Of a DNA stretch of 64,000 nucleotides, positions 46,964 through 56,949 are shown piece after piece. Made by a program: the position numbers and the translations under genes. The notes below the pieces were generated by a model. The model did no database searches and was not told where the DNA came from. It worked only from the letters and a program-made list of their open reading frames with translations. Each line of letters begins with the position of its first letter. Position 1 is the stretch's first letter. Source of the DNA: Deltaproteobacteria bacterium (GTDB lineage Bacteria; Myxococcota_A; Polyangia; JAAYKL01); assembly GCA_016935665.1 (NCBI GenBank), contig JAFGQN010000151.1:36804-100803 (forward strand), written 5' to 3'.

Positions 46964-48203
46964 GACATTTCTCCCTGTTGCTGGTGATGCCAAAACCAAT
47001 GGCGATGGCGATGCCGGCAATGCCGGTCCACAGAATGAGGCTGGCCGCACAAAAGGTTGGGTGAAGCCAACCAAACAGTTCGCCAGCCAAAAAGATTCCG
47101 CTGAAATCCAAAAAGTTATTGATACCGATCACTTTACCTTTTTCGCCCGCATCGGGGGTCACCTGGATGAAGGTGAGCAGCGGTATTAAAAACAGACCGC
47201 CAAACGCTCCGGACAAAAACAGTGTGATACCGAGGTGAACTTTGGCGCCGGCCAAAGGGGATATACCCACCGCTGCCGCAGACATCAGGGCAATACCGAA
47301 CGCCAGTACCGCTGGCGTGAAAATCTGTTCGTATGTGAATCGTTTGGAGAGGCGGATGGAAAAGAGGCTGCCTGTGGCCACGCCAATGGCGACGATGCCG
47401 GTAAGGGCGCTGGTAAATGTGTTGGAAAACGACAGATCCGTCAAGCACAGTTCGTGAATGGCGGCCAGCACCATGGTGGAGGCAAAATAGAAAAAGGTGC
47501 TCCCCAGCAATGCCTTAAGCAGTTTTGGGCAATGGCGCAGGGATATGGCATCGGCCACGGATTGAACAGGACCTCTCCAGGGAAATCGCGCCGATGTGTT
47601 GGGTTGAACAGTAGTGTTGCGCGTAAGCCTGTGGGACAGCACCACGCCCAGTACTGCCACCGAAAGGATGACGCCCGCAAGAATGGTGGTGGGGCGGATT
47701 GCGAGAGCACCGATGTTTATGTCAAGCACCACGCCCGCCAGTACGATACCAATGATGATGGAGACCGTTGTAATCATTTTCAGCAGGGCGTTGATGCGGG
47801 GAACATCTGTCTTTTTGAACAGTTCCGGGATGGACCCATTGAGGGCCGGTCCAAACAGGGTGGACTGGAGTGCCATTAAAAATACCATGGCGATGATAAG
47901 CGGAAAGTTTTGCGTCACCACGCCCACTGCCCCAAGTCCCATGGCGAACAGTTCCAGATACTTGGAGGCGATGACCACGTTTCGCTTGGCGAAGCGATCG
48001 GCAAAATAACCGGCGAACGCAGAGAACAGAATAAAGGGAATACTGAAATACTTGATTATGGGGCTTTGAAGCTCACTCATTCCCGCGGCGAAGGCCATGA
48101 GGATGGCGGCTTCTTTAAAAAAGTTATCATTAAATACACCCAACAGGTAGGTTCCGCTCATGGGCCAGAAAACGCTTCGTGGTGTGGGGGTGGATGGTTT
48201 CAT
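46956..48203 (-). CDS. LplT-like lysophospholipid transporter (MFS)
   Basis: 415 residues, 12 hydrophobic segments. The start MKPSTPTPRSVFWP follows AAAGGAAG. The opening TYLLGVFNDNFFKEAAI is typical of the LplT branch of the MFS, which flips lysophosphatidylethanolamine to the inner leaflet for re-acylation. In E. coli lplT and aas are neighbours, and other bacteria fuse them. Here the stop overlaps the aas-like start by 8 nt, which supports the pair acting together in phospholipid repair. The upstream 260 bp is shared with the divergent sigma-54 activator. Confidence 0.88.
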   Translation of the reverse strand: MKPSTPTPRSVFWPMSGTYLLGVFNDNFFKEAAILMAFAAGMSELQSPIIKYFSIPFILFSAFAGYFADRFAKRNVVIASKYLELFAMGLGAVGVVTQNFPLIIAMVFLMALQSTLFGPALNGSIPELFKKTDVPRINALLKMITTVSIIIGIVLAGVVLDINIGALAIRPTTILAGVILSVAVLGVVLSHRLTRNTTVQPNTSARFPWRGPVQSVADAISLRHCPKLLKALLGSTFFYFASTMVLAAIHELCLTDLSFSNTFTSALTGIVAIGVATGSLFSIRLSKRFTYEQIFTPAVLAFGIALMSAAAVGISPLAGAKVHLGITLFLSGAFGGLFLIPLLTFIQVTPDAGEKGKVIGINNFLDFSGIFLAGELFGWLHPTFCAASLILWTGIAGIAIAIGFGITSNREKCHA

Positions 48204-48466
48204 TGGTCTTCCTTTGGTTGTGGGCGCCGTTGAGCGTCCATGCGGATCTGTTTTGCAGGGCCTGGGCCAAAGGTGGATAAGGGATGCGCAAAACAGGATA
48301 CATCTTTTAAGTATTTGTTTTTACGTTAATACTGATCTCTGATGCTGTTGGCTGGAACCAACGAATAAACGAGCAGTAGAAAATTCATGGTCATTGGATG
48401 AAAACGCATGTACAATTTTTGAACATGACGTGACTTGGTGAGAAATGAACGTTGATGGAGGTATTG

Positions 48467-49990
48467 ATGGCGGTATTTACCGAATCGGAACGGCAGACAG
48501 CGGCGGATATTGGCGCACTGGGATTTACCAACCCTTTTTTGGAGGATCGCATTGCGCTGGAACGACGGATTCTGGGGAATCGCTATTTACCCATTCATGA
48601 TTACTGGAATGCGACCCAGAGTCTGGATGAAAACACCAATGTGGTGAAAATCACCCAAATGGCCCACGCACTGCTGCACTCGGCGCGCACACGCCTTGAA
48701 AAAGGCAACGCTTTTGCGGGAGAATCTGAAAGAGAGATCTATCGTTCCCTGGCGTTGTTTGCGCTGTACTATGTTTGCGAGGAGTCGTTTTACCAGTACA
48801 TGCTGCACGGTAAACCCCAGGTCCTGGTCTATGACGCGTTTGCACAGCAGGTTCAGTATTATTTTCCACGGGGCGAAAAAGGGAACTTTGATGATGTGGA
48901 TCCGGTACATCTCTATGCGCTTTATTTTGTGATTCGCCGGGCGTTTCACTTTATTTTTCGATATATTTTTGGCGCATCCAAAGCAGTGGCCAAATTGCGG
49001 GCGTCGGTGTGGGAGTCGGTGTTCACATCGAGTATGGAGCGATATCATCGTACCATGTACAACCGGATGGATAGAATTTCCACCCTGGTTCTGGGAAAAA
49101 CAGGCACCGGAAAAGACCTTGTGGCGCGGGCAATCGGTGTGTCCCGTTACATTCCATTCAATCGTTCAAAAGGGGATTTTGTTGCGCCGTTTGCGCAGAA
49201 TTATTTCCCCCTTAACCTGACTGCCCTCTCTCCCACCCTGGTGGAGGCAGAGCTGTTTGGCTATGTGCGCGGCGCCTTTACCGGTGCGCAGAAGGATACC
49301 GAAGGGTTTTTGGACCAGGGTGGCCCTTTCTGCACGCTTTTTCTGGACGAGGTGGGCGATGTGTCAGCGGATATTCAGGTAAAACTGCTTAGGGTATTGC
49401 AGTCGGGCGAATATACACGGGTGGGCACGCGCACAGTCCGGCGATTTGAGGGCAAGGTGGTGGCGGCCACCAATCTGAATTTGCCAAAGAGAATGACTGA
49501 AAACCGATTCCGTGAGGACTTGTATTTTCGCCTGTGCTCTGATGTGATTTCCACCCCTTCTCTGGCCGAGCAGATTGCCGATGATTCTTCTGAGCTCACC
49601 ACCATCGTGCGTCAACTGGCATGCAACATCGCCGGCGAGGCGGAGTGCGAAGGGTTGACCGGGGAGACCATGACGTTTATTGAAACGCATATGCCAGAAT
49701 CGTACGAGTGGCCAGGAAACATTCGGGAGCTGGAGCAGTGCGTTTGCAATATTCTGGTGCGCGGCCACTACACCCCGATGACCGGTCGCGTCCCATCGGC
49801 CGTGGATTTTGGAGAGCTGCTGCAACAGGGAAAAATGACTGCGGACGAACTGGTGAATACCTATTGCACTCATGTTTACGCCCAAACCCAAAGCTTTGTG
49901 GAAACCGCCAAACGCCTGAACATCGACCGCCGAACCGTAAAATCAAAAGTAGATGAGATACTGTTGGCGCGCCTGAAGGAACAGCGGTAA
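48467..49990 (+). CDS. Sigma-54-dependent transcriptional activator
   Basis: 507 residues from the ATG at 48467-48469, five nt after GGAGG. The TTG at 48452 lies before the ribosome site. The AAA+ core (about residues 190-420) has Walker A GKTGTGKD, the sigma-54 contact loop GAFTGA and Walker B LFLDEVGD. A Fis-type HTH closes the protein (AKRLNIDRRTVKSKVDE). The first 190 residues match no receiver, GAF or PAS domain. They are helical with aromatic stretches (YALYFVIRRAFHFIFRYIF) and may sense an unknown signal. It is divergent from lplT-aas across 263 bp, so it may control that pair. No clear -24/-12 promoter was found. Confidence 0.9.
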   Translation: MAVFTESERQTAADIGALGFTNPFLEDRIALERRILGNRYLPIHDYWNATQSLDENTNVVKITQMAHALLHSARTRLEKGNAFAGESEREIYRSLALFALYYVCEESFYQYMLHGKPQVLVYDAFAQQVQYYFPRGEKGNFDDVDPVHLYALYFVIRRAFHFIFRYIFGASKAVAKLRASVWESVFTSSMERYHRTMYNRMDRISTLVLGKTGTGKDLVARAIGVSRYIPFNRSKGDFVAPFAQNYFPLNLTALSPTLVEAELFGYVRGAFTGAQKDTEGFLDQGGPFCTLFLDEVGDVSADIQVKLLRVLQSGEYTRVGTRTVRRFEGKVVAATNLNLPKRMTENRFREDLYFRLCSDVISTPSLAEQIADDSSELTTIVRQLACNIAGEAECEGLTGETMTFIETHMPESYEWPGNIRELEQCVCNILVRGHYTPMTGRVPSAVDFGELLQQGKMTADELVNTYCTHVYAQTQSFVETAKRLNIDRRTVKSKVDEILLARLKEQR

Positions 49991-50030
49991 TGCATCTGTT
50001 TTTTCCAGTCGCCATGCCGCATGGTAGGTT

Positions 50031-50452
50031 ATGCGGGCATTGACACGCAAGAAACGACCACCGGGAAAACTGAAGCTCGATGGAGAAAGGGAGGCGCGGC
50101 TGATACAACTGGCACGCAGCAAGCCGCTCGACAGCAGGACGCGGAGAAACTTGTCGTCGTTATGGACAACCCGAACACGCATTCGACCGCATCTCTCTAC
50201 GAAGCCTTCCCTCCCGCTTTGGCGCGGCGCCTTGCCGAGAAACTCTAAATTCACCACACGCCCAAACACGGGAGCTGGCTCGACATCGCAGAAATCGGTC
50301 TCCAGGCCCTGGCGCGACAATGCCTCCACCAGCGCATTGCCTCGCTGGCAGACCTGAAGAAAACACGTAAGGAGTGGGAGGAACAGCACAGCGCCGAGTC
50401 CCATGCCGCCTCATGGCCATTTAGAACCGAGGACGCCCGCATCAGGCTTTGA
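50031..50452 (+). pseudogene. Broken IS630-type transposase gene
   Basis: Three fragments of one IS630-family transposase lie in consecutive frames. The first is an N-terminal piece (RALTRKKRPPGKLKLDGER, LIQLARSKPLDSR). A large internal deletion and frameshift lead to the DDE part VVVMDNPNTHSTASLYEAF, then an in-frame TAA (50246-50248) where family members have Glu, then IHHTPKHGSWLDIAEIGL to TEDARIRL. The catalytic Asp of VMDN and the Glu of AEIGL survive, but the first Asp region is deleted. GC content is visibly above the neighbours, so this came from another genome. Inverted repeats were not identified. Confidence 0.88.
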
Positions 50453-50497
50453 TGCCTCTACCCAATATTGGAGACCTGACTGACTACTGGTTTGGTT

Positions 50498-52768
50498 CTA
50501 TCCGTCGACCGAAAACCAGGATGCTGCGTTTTTTAAGGATTCGGCCTGGTTCGCCAGCTGTTCGCTGGTGTCAGTCATGCCTTCAATTGCCCGGGAATTG
50601 CTCTGAATGGTCTTTTCAAGCTGGATGACCGCGTCGCGCACCTGATCAATTCCCGTGGACTGTTCCGAACTGGACGCACTTATTTCTCGAATCAGTTCGG
50701 TGGTCTTTTGAATGTTGCCCACCATTTCATTGATGAGCTCATAGGCATTTTTGGCTACCGTCACGCTGGATTTGGAGCGCACCATGATTTCCTGAGAAGC
50801 GCGCTGACTGCGTTCCGCCAATTTTCTCACTTCGGATGCCACCACCGCAAATCCCTTTCCATGTTCGCCCGCCCGTGCCGCCTCAATGGCAGCGTTCAGC
50901 GCCAGCATATTGGTTTGTCGCGCAATATCCTCCACCACAACGATTTTGTCCGAAATTTCCTGAATCTCCTGCATCGTCTCCTTTACCGCCTTCCCTCCTT
51001 TTTGCGCATTGTCTGATGTAGTGTCCGCAATGGTAGCCGTCTTCCCGGCATTGGAGGCCGTCTGCGCCACCGAGGCGTTCATTTCCTCCATTGATGCCGA
51101 CACCTCTTCCACGTTGGACGCCTGAGCATTGGCACTTGAAGAAACGCCCTGGGACAATTGTGACACGTCCTTTGCGCTTTGGGACACCAGATTGGATGCG
51201 TCCTGCACTTCTTTGGCAAATGCGCGAAGCTTTGAAATCACCTCATTGAGACTCCCTGTCACCTGACCAAACCGGTTGGCTATCTCTTCGGTGTCTTCGT
51301 CGGAGGCACCTGCTTCAAATGTGAGATTGAGGTTGCCCTCAGCCAAATCGGTCAAACCCTCAACCAGGTTGGTTACCTGCACTTTTTGATACGCTGCCTG
51401 TTTTTCTATTTTGCGAGCGGCAGATTTTATCTCCGTTAAATCGGCCATTACTTCCATGGCGCCAACGGTACCACCGGACTCATCCAAAATGGGCACACCG
51501 GAAGTGGAAAAAGTCAGCTGCTGATTGTTGGCATTGGATGCCGTCTCAATTGCCACAGTTTGTCCCTCTTTAATGGCCTGATCACAAATACAGCTGCTGG
51601 TGTTACATATCTCGTGCTTAAATACCCGGTGACACGTGCTGCCAATAAGCGTTTTTCGGGGCTGCCCCGTTACCGCTGCAGCCGCCAGATTCGCATACCT
51701 GATTTTATACGATCTATCAATGATAACCGCGGGAGCGGGCATGGCATCCATATGGGCAGTTAACGCATCGAGCATCTGGTTGACGCCGTCCAGAATCTGC
51801 CGATATTCGCCCTGCTGCGCCGCCAGATCAGTTCGGGAAAGCAAGTGTCCCAACCGCTGTTCTGAAACCACCTGATGAATCGATTCCTTCAACCGCATCA
51901 CTGCGGTCATCATGCCATTGAATGCGGTTGCCAGCATACCAATTTCGTCTTTCGCCTGATACTGCACCGTCCTGGAGAAATCTCCATCTTTAACCGCCGC
52001 CGCCACAGCTTCCATTTCGTTAATCGGCTTCGTGATCAGTTTGGACAAAAGGAGGACACCTGGAAGAATAATCAGCAGCGAATAGCCCACGAGAAAAATC
52101 AGACCAATCATACTGTATCGCGACAGCATTTTCGAAATCTGCTTTTCCGTTGCCTCGCGCTCTGCGTCCACATCATCAATATATACACCGGTACCTATCC
52201 ACCATTTGGTCCCAGGTATCATTCTGGCAAAGCTTAGTTTGGCAAACAGCTCGTCATCCGGATGTCCCTTCTTGGGCCACATGTATTTCACAAATCCCCC
52301 TCCGTCCTGGGCTGCCGCAGAGAGTTTTTGTACAAATTTCACACCGTTGGCGTCAGCAAGCTCAAACAGATTTTTTCCTTCCAGTTCACGCTTGAGGGGC
52401 AGAGACAGATTGACTCCGTCAGTGGTGTAAATGAAGAAATAGCCGGACTTGTTTTCGAGAAACTGAACGGGCGTATTAAGCTTTCTGATTATTTCGAGTT
52501 GTTCTTTTTCGTCGGCAATGGATTCCACTGCTGCACCATATGCCAGCGCCGCGGTTTCCACTTCCCATTGCAACAGGTTCTTGTGCCCCTCCAATTGGGT
52601 TTGCGCAGACTTTTCAACCAGATTGTTTTTGATGGTGCTTATGGAAGATGCGGCAAATAGCGAAATAAACAAAATGGGAATGGCCACAATAAAAACAATA
52701 AGCGATATTTTTATTCGGATAGAGCGATTTTTAATGGTCGTCACCATAACACTAAAACCGTGATTCAT
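50498..52768 (-). CDS. Methyl-accepting chemotaxis protein with Cache and PAS domains
   Basis: 756 residues from the ATG at 52766-52768, preceded by GAAAGG. Order: membrane helix (about 20-45), periplasmic single Cache domain ([33 protein letters not shown]), second membrane helix (about 215-240), HAMP linker, PAS domain ([16 protein letters not shown]) that carries several Cys, and the MCP signalling hairpin with the tip region [19 protein letters not shown]. It should detect a small external ligand and a cytoplasmic cue and signal to a CheA kinase. No che genes are in the window. The Cache domain resembles that of the kinase at 56950-59400. Confidence 0.93.
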   Translation of the reverse strand: MNHGFSVMVTTIKNRSIRIKISLIVFIVAIPILFISLFAASSISTIKNNLVEKSAQTQLEGHKNLLQWEVETAALAYGAAVESIADEKEQLEIIRKLNTPVQFLENKSGYFFIYTTDGVNLSLPLKRELEGKNLFELADANGVKFVQKLSAAAQDGGGFVKYMWPKKGHPDDELFAKLSFARMIPGTKWWIGTGVYIDDVDAEREATEKQISKMLSRYSMIGLIFLVGYSLLIILPGVLLLSKLITKPINEMEAVAAAVKDGDFSRTVQYQAKDEIGMLATAFNGMMTAVMRLKESIHQVVSEQRLGHLLSRTDLAAQQGEYRQILDGVNQMLDALTAHMDAMPAPAVIIDRSYKIRYANLAAAAVTGQPRKTLIGSTCHRVFKHEICNTSSCICDQAIKEGQTVAIETASNANNQQLTFSTSGVPILDESGGTVGAMEVMADLTEIKSAARKIEKQAAYQKVQVTNLVEGLTDLAEGNLNLTFEAGASDEDTEEIANRFGQVTGSLNEVISKLRAFAKEVQDASNLVSQSAKDVSQLSQGVSSSANAQASNVEEVSASMEEMNASVAQTASNAGKTATIADTTSDNAQKGGKAVKETMQEIQEISDKIVVVEDIARQTNMLALNAAIEAARAGEHGKGFAVVASEVRKLAERSQRASQEIMVRSKSSVTVAKNAYELINEMVGNIQKTTELIREISASSSEQSTGIDQVRDAVIQLEKTIQSNSRAIEGMTDTSEQLANQAESLKNAASWFSVDG

Positions 52769-53004
52769 GGCGGTGCCTTTCGTCATCATGGTCAGGTTGG
52801 AAGTCTGTATCGTCCAAAATGGACGGCCTCCACATGACAAATGGCAAGACGGCTTTTTTTGGAAATACTTAAGGTTGTCTGTATCGCCAGGTCCCCAGGT
52901 CCTAAACCCGAGTCATTAATTTTTCTGGCTGATTCCAAAACAAAATTTCGGGTGTGCGATGCCATGCAGTATATCGCACAGCATAATTTATTCATGCCAG
53001 TTGT

Positions 53005-53307
53005 TTATCTTTGTATCATTGCTTCAGCACTGCGTCCATTCATTCCCATAAAAGTCTACCCATTTTTTATCATTTCATCTGCGATTTCCTCTTCTGTGCC
53101 TTGTGGCCTTAAAGTGCGTCCGCTGCTGGCTGGATAGCCAATGGAAGACCAGCTGAAAAATTCTATTACATTTTTTTTAACAGTTAAAAAAGATGACGCT
53201 TTTTTACAATACGGTCTCTCGCATCCGCGTACAATTGAACAGGTCCCCAATGGGTCGTTGAGGCACAGGATTTCTTCGACTCTCATCACAAAAGCGACGC
53301 TATTCAC
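53005..53307 (-). pseudogene. Possible gene relic with in-frame TAG
   Basis: Within the 611-bp gap 52769-53379 the reverse strand reads RTLRPQGTEEEIADEMIKN-G, then TAG, then TFMGMNGRSAEAMIQR and TAA. The protein-like composition continues across the TAG, which would be Trp (TGG) with one change. Family not recognised. Upstream codons (from 53307) do not look protein-like. Weak evidence. The rest of the gap shows nothing. Confidence 0.25.
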
Positions 53308-53379
53308 AGGTGTAGCTGAAAGCGTGTGTTTTTAACCCTGTTTCACATCTTTGAAACAGTCTTTGCAGAAAGAAAAAAC

Positions 53380-55632
53380 ATGAATGTCGATATGTATAAA
53401 AAAAAACTACAGGAACTGTCATATCTAAATTGGTGTGGCAAAGGAAAACCGAACAAAGATGATTGGGACGACTGGTTTCATTCTGAAGAATTGTATGAGC
53501 AGTACTACCGGCCCCTAAATGCCCCTGACGCATGGCTATACCCTCGTGAAGAGGACGCCCAGTGGGAAGTTGAAAATGCGGATTTGATGGTTCGTACAAT
53601 AAACGTATATGGGCCTGGCCCGGGAAACTGTTTAGGAAAAAGGCTGTCAAGAATCGCCGGTTTGATTCATCATGTTTATCCTTCAAAAGCAGGTCTAATT
53701 GGCGTTCAGGAATTATTCCAAACCAGCGATTGTGATGGTGCTGCATATTTTGCAGAAGAATTGCGAAAGAAATATAAGTCTCCCATTGCATGGGATTACA
53801 ATGAAAAGACAAACGCGATATTCCATGACGATGAGTGGGTAACAATTTCGAGGGATTACAAGGAATTGGGGCATCGACTATCGAATCGTTTTGTTTTGGA
53901 GAATGTTCTTCAACATAAAACAAAAGGATGGAAGCTGCGTTTTTATACAACTCATATATCGTGGGTAGAAAAAAACACAACAAAGCAAATTGTCGATTTG
54001 GTAAAATGGGTAGTTGGTCGTGCCCTTCCGGGAGAGTTGCCCCCAATTGTCACAGGTGATTTCAACGACGGAGGTAGAAATTTGAAAGGGGGAACACCAA
54101 GTGCAGGTGTTTTGGAAATGGAAAAACATTTTTGGCGGCCAATGGATTTGGGATGGACAACCGGGAGAGTGGAAGGTCTCAGTGACACCGGCATCGATGT
54201 GATTTATATAGGTAAGAAAACGTCGTTCCCACGCAGTTATTACAGCTACGTTCCGATTGCGACGCATAATTTGTGGTTTAGTACTGAGTTTAAAGACACG
54301 GATACGCATCCGCGAATCACCGAGTTGTATTTGACTGACCATCATTCCAGAGCCGTTACTCTTGAAGTGAAAGGTGTTAATCCAACTCCTGTAGTTCAAA
54401 GTTACAGAAACGAGTCCATACAATCGCTCGCCTTTTGTCATTGGAAAGCAAGGGGATGCCCTGCAAATGACAGCTGGACTGACTGGTTTTGGGCTGAAAA
54501 GGAATGGTACAGAAAAATAAACGAAATTGCCTACCTTCAGTGGTTGCACAGAGGAAAACCTTTGAATGACAACCTGGCGGACTGGTTCTGGGCTGAAAAA
54601 GATTTTTACTGGAATAATACTCTCGAATATAAGTACACTAATCCTAAAGTTCACGATGTGACGAAGCTGTTCAATTTATTCGGTGATGATAGTCGTAGAG
54701 GCAGGGAATTGATAAAAATGGATGTGACCGAGGATGGGAGTGAAAGAGACCCCGAAAGTGGGAATAATCCGGAGAGTCACATTCAGGGAATAATTTCAGG
54801 AGAAAGATATTCTCTTTTAACACATAGCAAGAGAAAAGGAGACTTCGGATATATTTACATAATTGATCGCCAAACAGGAAAAATGACTCATGCGGTTACT
54901 GAAAACCCGCGTTATGATCATCCAGGTGGTTGCCAATCACTGGGCAACTTTGCCTTTATTCCAGAGGAGAAGATTAATGATGATGATGACAAAATCAAGT
55001 CCATTATCTCCCTGTATGAATTTGGCAGTAAAAAGAATGACAAAATGTTTTTGTCCTGTACCTGCCCGCAACTTATTTACAGAGAAAAGAAAGCAGAAGG
55101 CATGGGCGTTACCAATTTTACATGCAATGCTGTTGAGAAAATACTCATAGGTGTTCTGTATGGAAACACCGTGGATTTCTATCTTGCAGATTATGAAAGG
55201 GTTTTCAATTGTTCTGCTGGATTCAAAGGAAAGAAGCGACGTGGCAACGGTGAAGCTTACAACATTATTTCTCTAAGTTCACATGGCCTTGAGGAAGGAG
55301 ACAAGTCAAATATATGTCTGGTGACAGACTCAAGCAATAATATTTATCTGTTTGCTTTTCGTTCAAAAAAAGCCGCTGGTCGTGAGAGCCGTTTGGATTT
55401 ATACAGAGTTTCCTTCCTGGACTCTCCATTCGAAATTGAAAGCGTGACTTATATTGGGTCACACACTGTCACGATGATAGAACCGGATCATACATACGGT
55501 CTTGATGATTCAATTCGATTTCGCTGGGGTGCGGGGATTCAAATAATAAATCCAAAACGAATAGATGTCTGGGTTACGGAAATGGATCTTGGAGACCCTC
55601 TTTATTTGAACAGATTCATTTTGAAAAAGTAG
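53380..55632 (+). CDS. DUF2934-EEP nuclease-DUF2934x2 fusion protein
   Basis: 750 residues from the ATG at 53380-53382 (AGAAAG upstream, weak). Modules: a DUF2934 motif (about 10-36, LSYLNWCGKGKPNKDDWDDW), an endonuclease/exonuclease/phosphatase domain (about 55-345; LIGVQELF, THISW, GDFND near 225, TDHHSRAV near 319), two more DUF2934 motifs (about 349-376 and 381-407; each ends DWFWAEK), and a beta-rich C-terminal part (410-750) that resembles an unassigned propeller or lectin-like fold. The EEP residues Glu, His/Asn and Asp are in place for a metal-dependent phosphodiesterase. No signal peptide. AT-rich, unlike its neighbours, which suggests transfer. Function unknown. Confidence 0.85.
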   Translation: MNVDMYKKKLQELSYLNWCGKGKPNKDDWDDWFHSEELYEQYYRPLNAPDAWLYPREEDAQWEVENADLMVRTINVYGPGPGNCLGKRLSRIAGLIHHVYPSKAGLIGVQELFQTSDCDGAAYFAEELRKKYKSPIAWDYNEKTNAIFHDDEWVTISRDYKELGHRLSNRFVLENVLQHKTKGWKLRFYTTHISWVEKNTTKQIVDLVKWVVGRALPGELPPIVTGDFNDGGRNLKGGTPSAGVLEMEKHFWRPMDLGWTTGRVEGLSDTGIDVIYIGKKTSFPRSYYSYVPIATHNLWFSTEFKDTDTHPRITELYLTDHHSRAVTLEVKGVNPTPVVQSYRNESIQSLAFCHWKARGCPANDSWTDWFWAEKEWYRKINEIAYLQWLHRGKPLNDNLADWFWAEKDFYWNNTLEYKYTNPKVHDVTKLFNLFGDDSRRGRELIKMDVTEDGSERDPESGNNPESHIQGIISGERYSLLTHSKRKGDFGYIYIIDRQTGKMTHAVTENPRYDHPGGCQSLGNFAFIPEEKINDDDDKIKSIISLYEFGSKKNDKMFLSCTCPQLIYREKKAEGMGVTNFTCNAVEKILIGVLYGNTVDFYLADYERVFNCSAGFKGKKRRGNGEAYNIISLSSHGLEEGDKSNICLVTDSSNNIYLFAFRSKKAAGRESRLDLYRVSFLDSPFEIESVTYIGSHTVTMIEPDHTYGLDDSIRFRWGAGIQIINPKRIDVWVTEMDLGDPLYLNRFILKK

Positions 55633-55669
55633 AAATTGTCAAACAGAGGAATGGGTGCGACAATAATTT

Positions 55670-56572
55670 TCAATTTACAAGGAATTGCAGTGGTCCAAAT
55701 TGTAGTACCTTGTTTTGAAAATTTTCGAGTAGAGAACCTGGCGAGTGACCAGTGTACCATTTTAGGTCTTTTGTCAGATGAGACTGGTCTGTGTAGTCCA
55801 ATTCTTCAATAACGGCAAATATATCCTTGTTTTCCAAAAGTCCTTTAAGCGCTGCACTCGAACGGATTTGTCGTCGCAGAGTCGATGCCGTGGCGCCGAA
55901 GCATTCTTTAAATCTTCGTTCAAATTGTCTTTTGGAGAGGTACACTCCCTTGCGGATCTCATCGACTTTGACAGTACCGGATGAATTGTAAAGTGGACCC
56001 AGACATCGATAAAAAAACAAAAGTTCTTCATTGATTGGAAGTCTTTGTAAAAAGAAACTGTCTAATGTCGCCTTTTGAATTTCGATGCAGTTTTGGCGGC
56101 GTAAAATGTCAATCAGTGGTTCAAATTGTCTATATTGAACATCTGTAATAGAAACAAAATGGTTTTTCAATTCATGTGCCGAGACTCCAACCATTTGAGA
56201 AAAAGCCACCGGAAAGATTGCAACGGAAATCGATTTTAACCTGTCTTCAGAAAAGGCCACCGCAGGACCACTGATTTGCCCGCCCGTCATTCCCGAATAT
56301 TTTGAGTTGTAGCTCTTTTCACCAATTTTGACTTCGAATCTTATATCATCCAAAAAGAAATGGATAAACAGGGAGCATTCACATGTAACAATGAATTTCC
56401 GGTTTTTGAGCAGTTCCGGATTCTTTATCCAGTAATATCCCAATATAATATTTCTCAGCGCCGGGTGTGCATTGCGGAAAACAAAATTGCTACGCACGCA
56501 AGGTATATCGATTTTCTTTAACATTTCGCAATTGAATTGGTTCCTGGGCGCGGACACCTGGTTTTTTAACAT
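55670..56572 (-). CDS. AraC-family transcriptional regulator
   Basis: 300 residues, AAGGAG 8 nt before the ATG. The C-terminal 100 residues carry the AraC double HTH (VDEIRKGVYLSKRQFERRFK, ATASTLRRQIRSSAAL, then YTDQSHLTKDLKWYTGHSP, whose end is the usual second-helix motif with a GHSPG turn). The N-terminal 180 residues form a ligand-binding-like region of the type seen in DUF6597-like AraC relatives (GYYWIKNPE, GQISGPAVAF). It probably binds DNA and regulates near genes, perhaps the adjacent DUF2934 protein, to which it is convergent. It is also AT-rich. Confidence 0.88.
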   Translation of the reverse strand: MLKNQVSAPRNQFNCEMLKKIDIPCVRSNFVFRNAHPALRNIILGYYWIKNPELLKNRKFIVTCECSLFIHFFLDDIRFEVKIGEKSYNSKYSGMTGGQISGPAVAFSEDRLKSISVAIFPVAFSQMVGVSAHELKNHFVSITDVQYRQFEPLIDILRRQNCIEIQKATLDSFFLQRLPINEELLFFYRCLGPLYNSSGTVKVDEIRKGVYLSKRQFERRFKECFGATASTLRRQIRSSAALKGLLENKDIFAVIEELDYTDQSHLTKDLKWYTGHSPGSLLENFQNKVLQFGPLQFLVN

Positions 56573-56949
56573 GTCATCGACTCCTTAAATTTAGTTTTGT
56601 ATCCCTGCAGATATACATCGGCTGTGAATGATGCGTAAAGTGCGTGCAGTCACCTGGCGCATATTCTGGATGTTGCGGACGGGCATCAAGGGGGGCGTAG
56701 TCAGAAGATCGAGGGATCAAGGGGGACGTATTCGGGGGTTCAAGGGCAAACAGCGGGATATTCTGAGAGACCACCTCAACACTAAGACCAAATGCAACGA
56801 AATTCTATATAAAAATCGTAAATACCTGAAAATAATAGGAAATATGCCTCGGTGGTCATTGTTGAAGCGGTGGCGAAATCCAAACAAAACCTGGAACGAT
56901 GGGGACGGAAATGATGAGAATGCTGGAAAAACATCATGACGTCAGATAT
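56573..56949. other. Gene-free stretch with a short repeated motif
   Basis: 377 bp between the AraC gene and the kinase. ATCAAGGGGGGCGTA (56687-56701) recurs as ATCAAGGGGGACGTA (56717-56731) with a 30-bp period. Weak open frames exist on both strands, but neither resembles a protein I know. Nothing else supported. Confidence 0.35.

Noticed and set aside
56628..56939. 103-codon plus-strand frame between AraC and kinase genes
   Set aside because: Basic, low-complexity translation, no ribosome site and no family.
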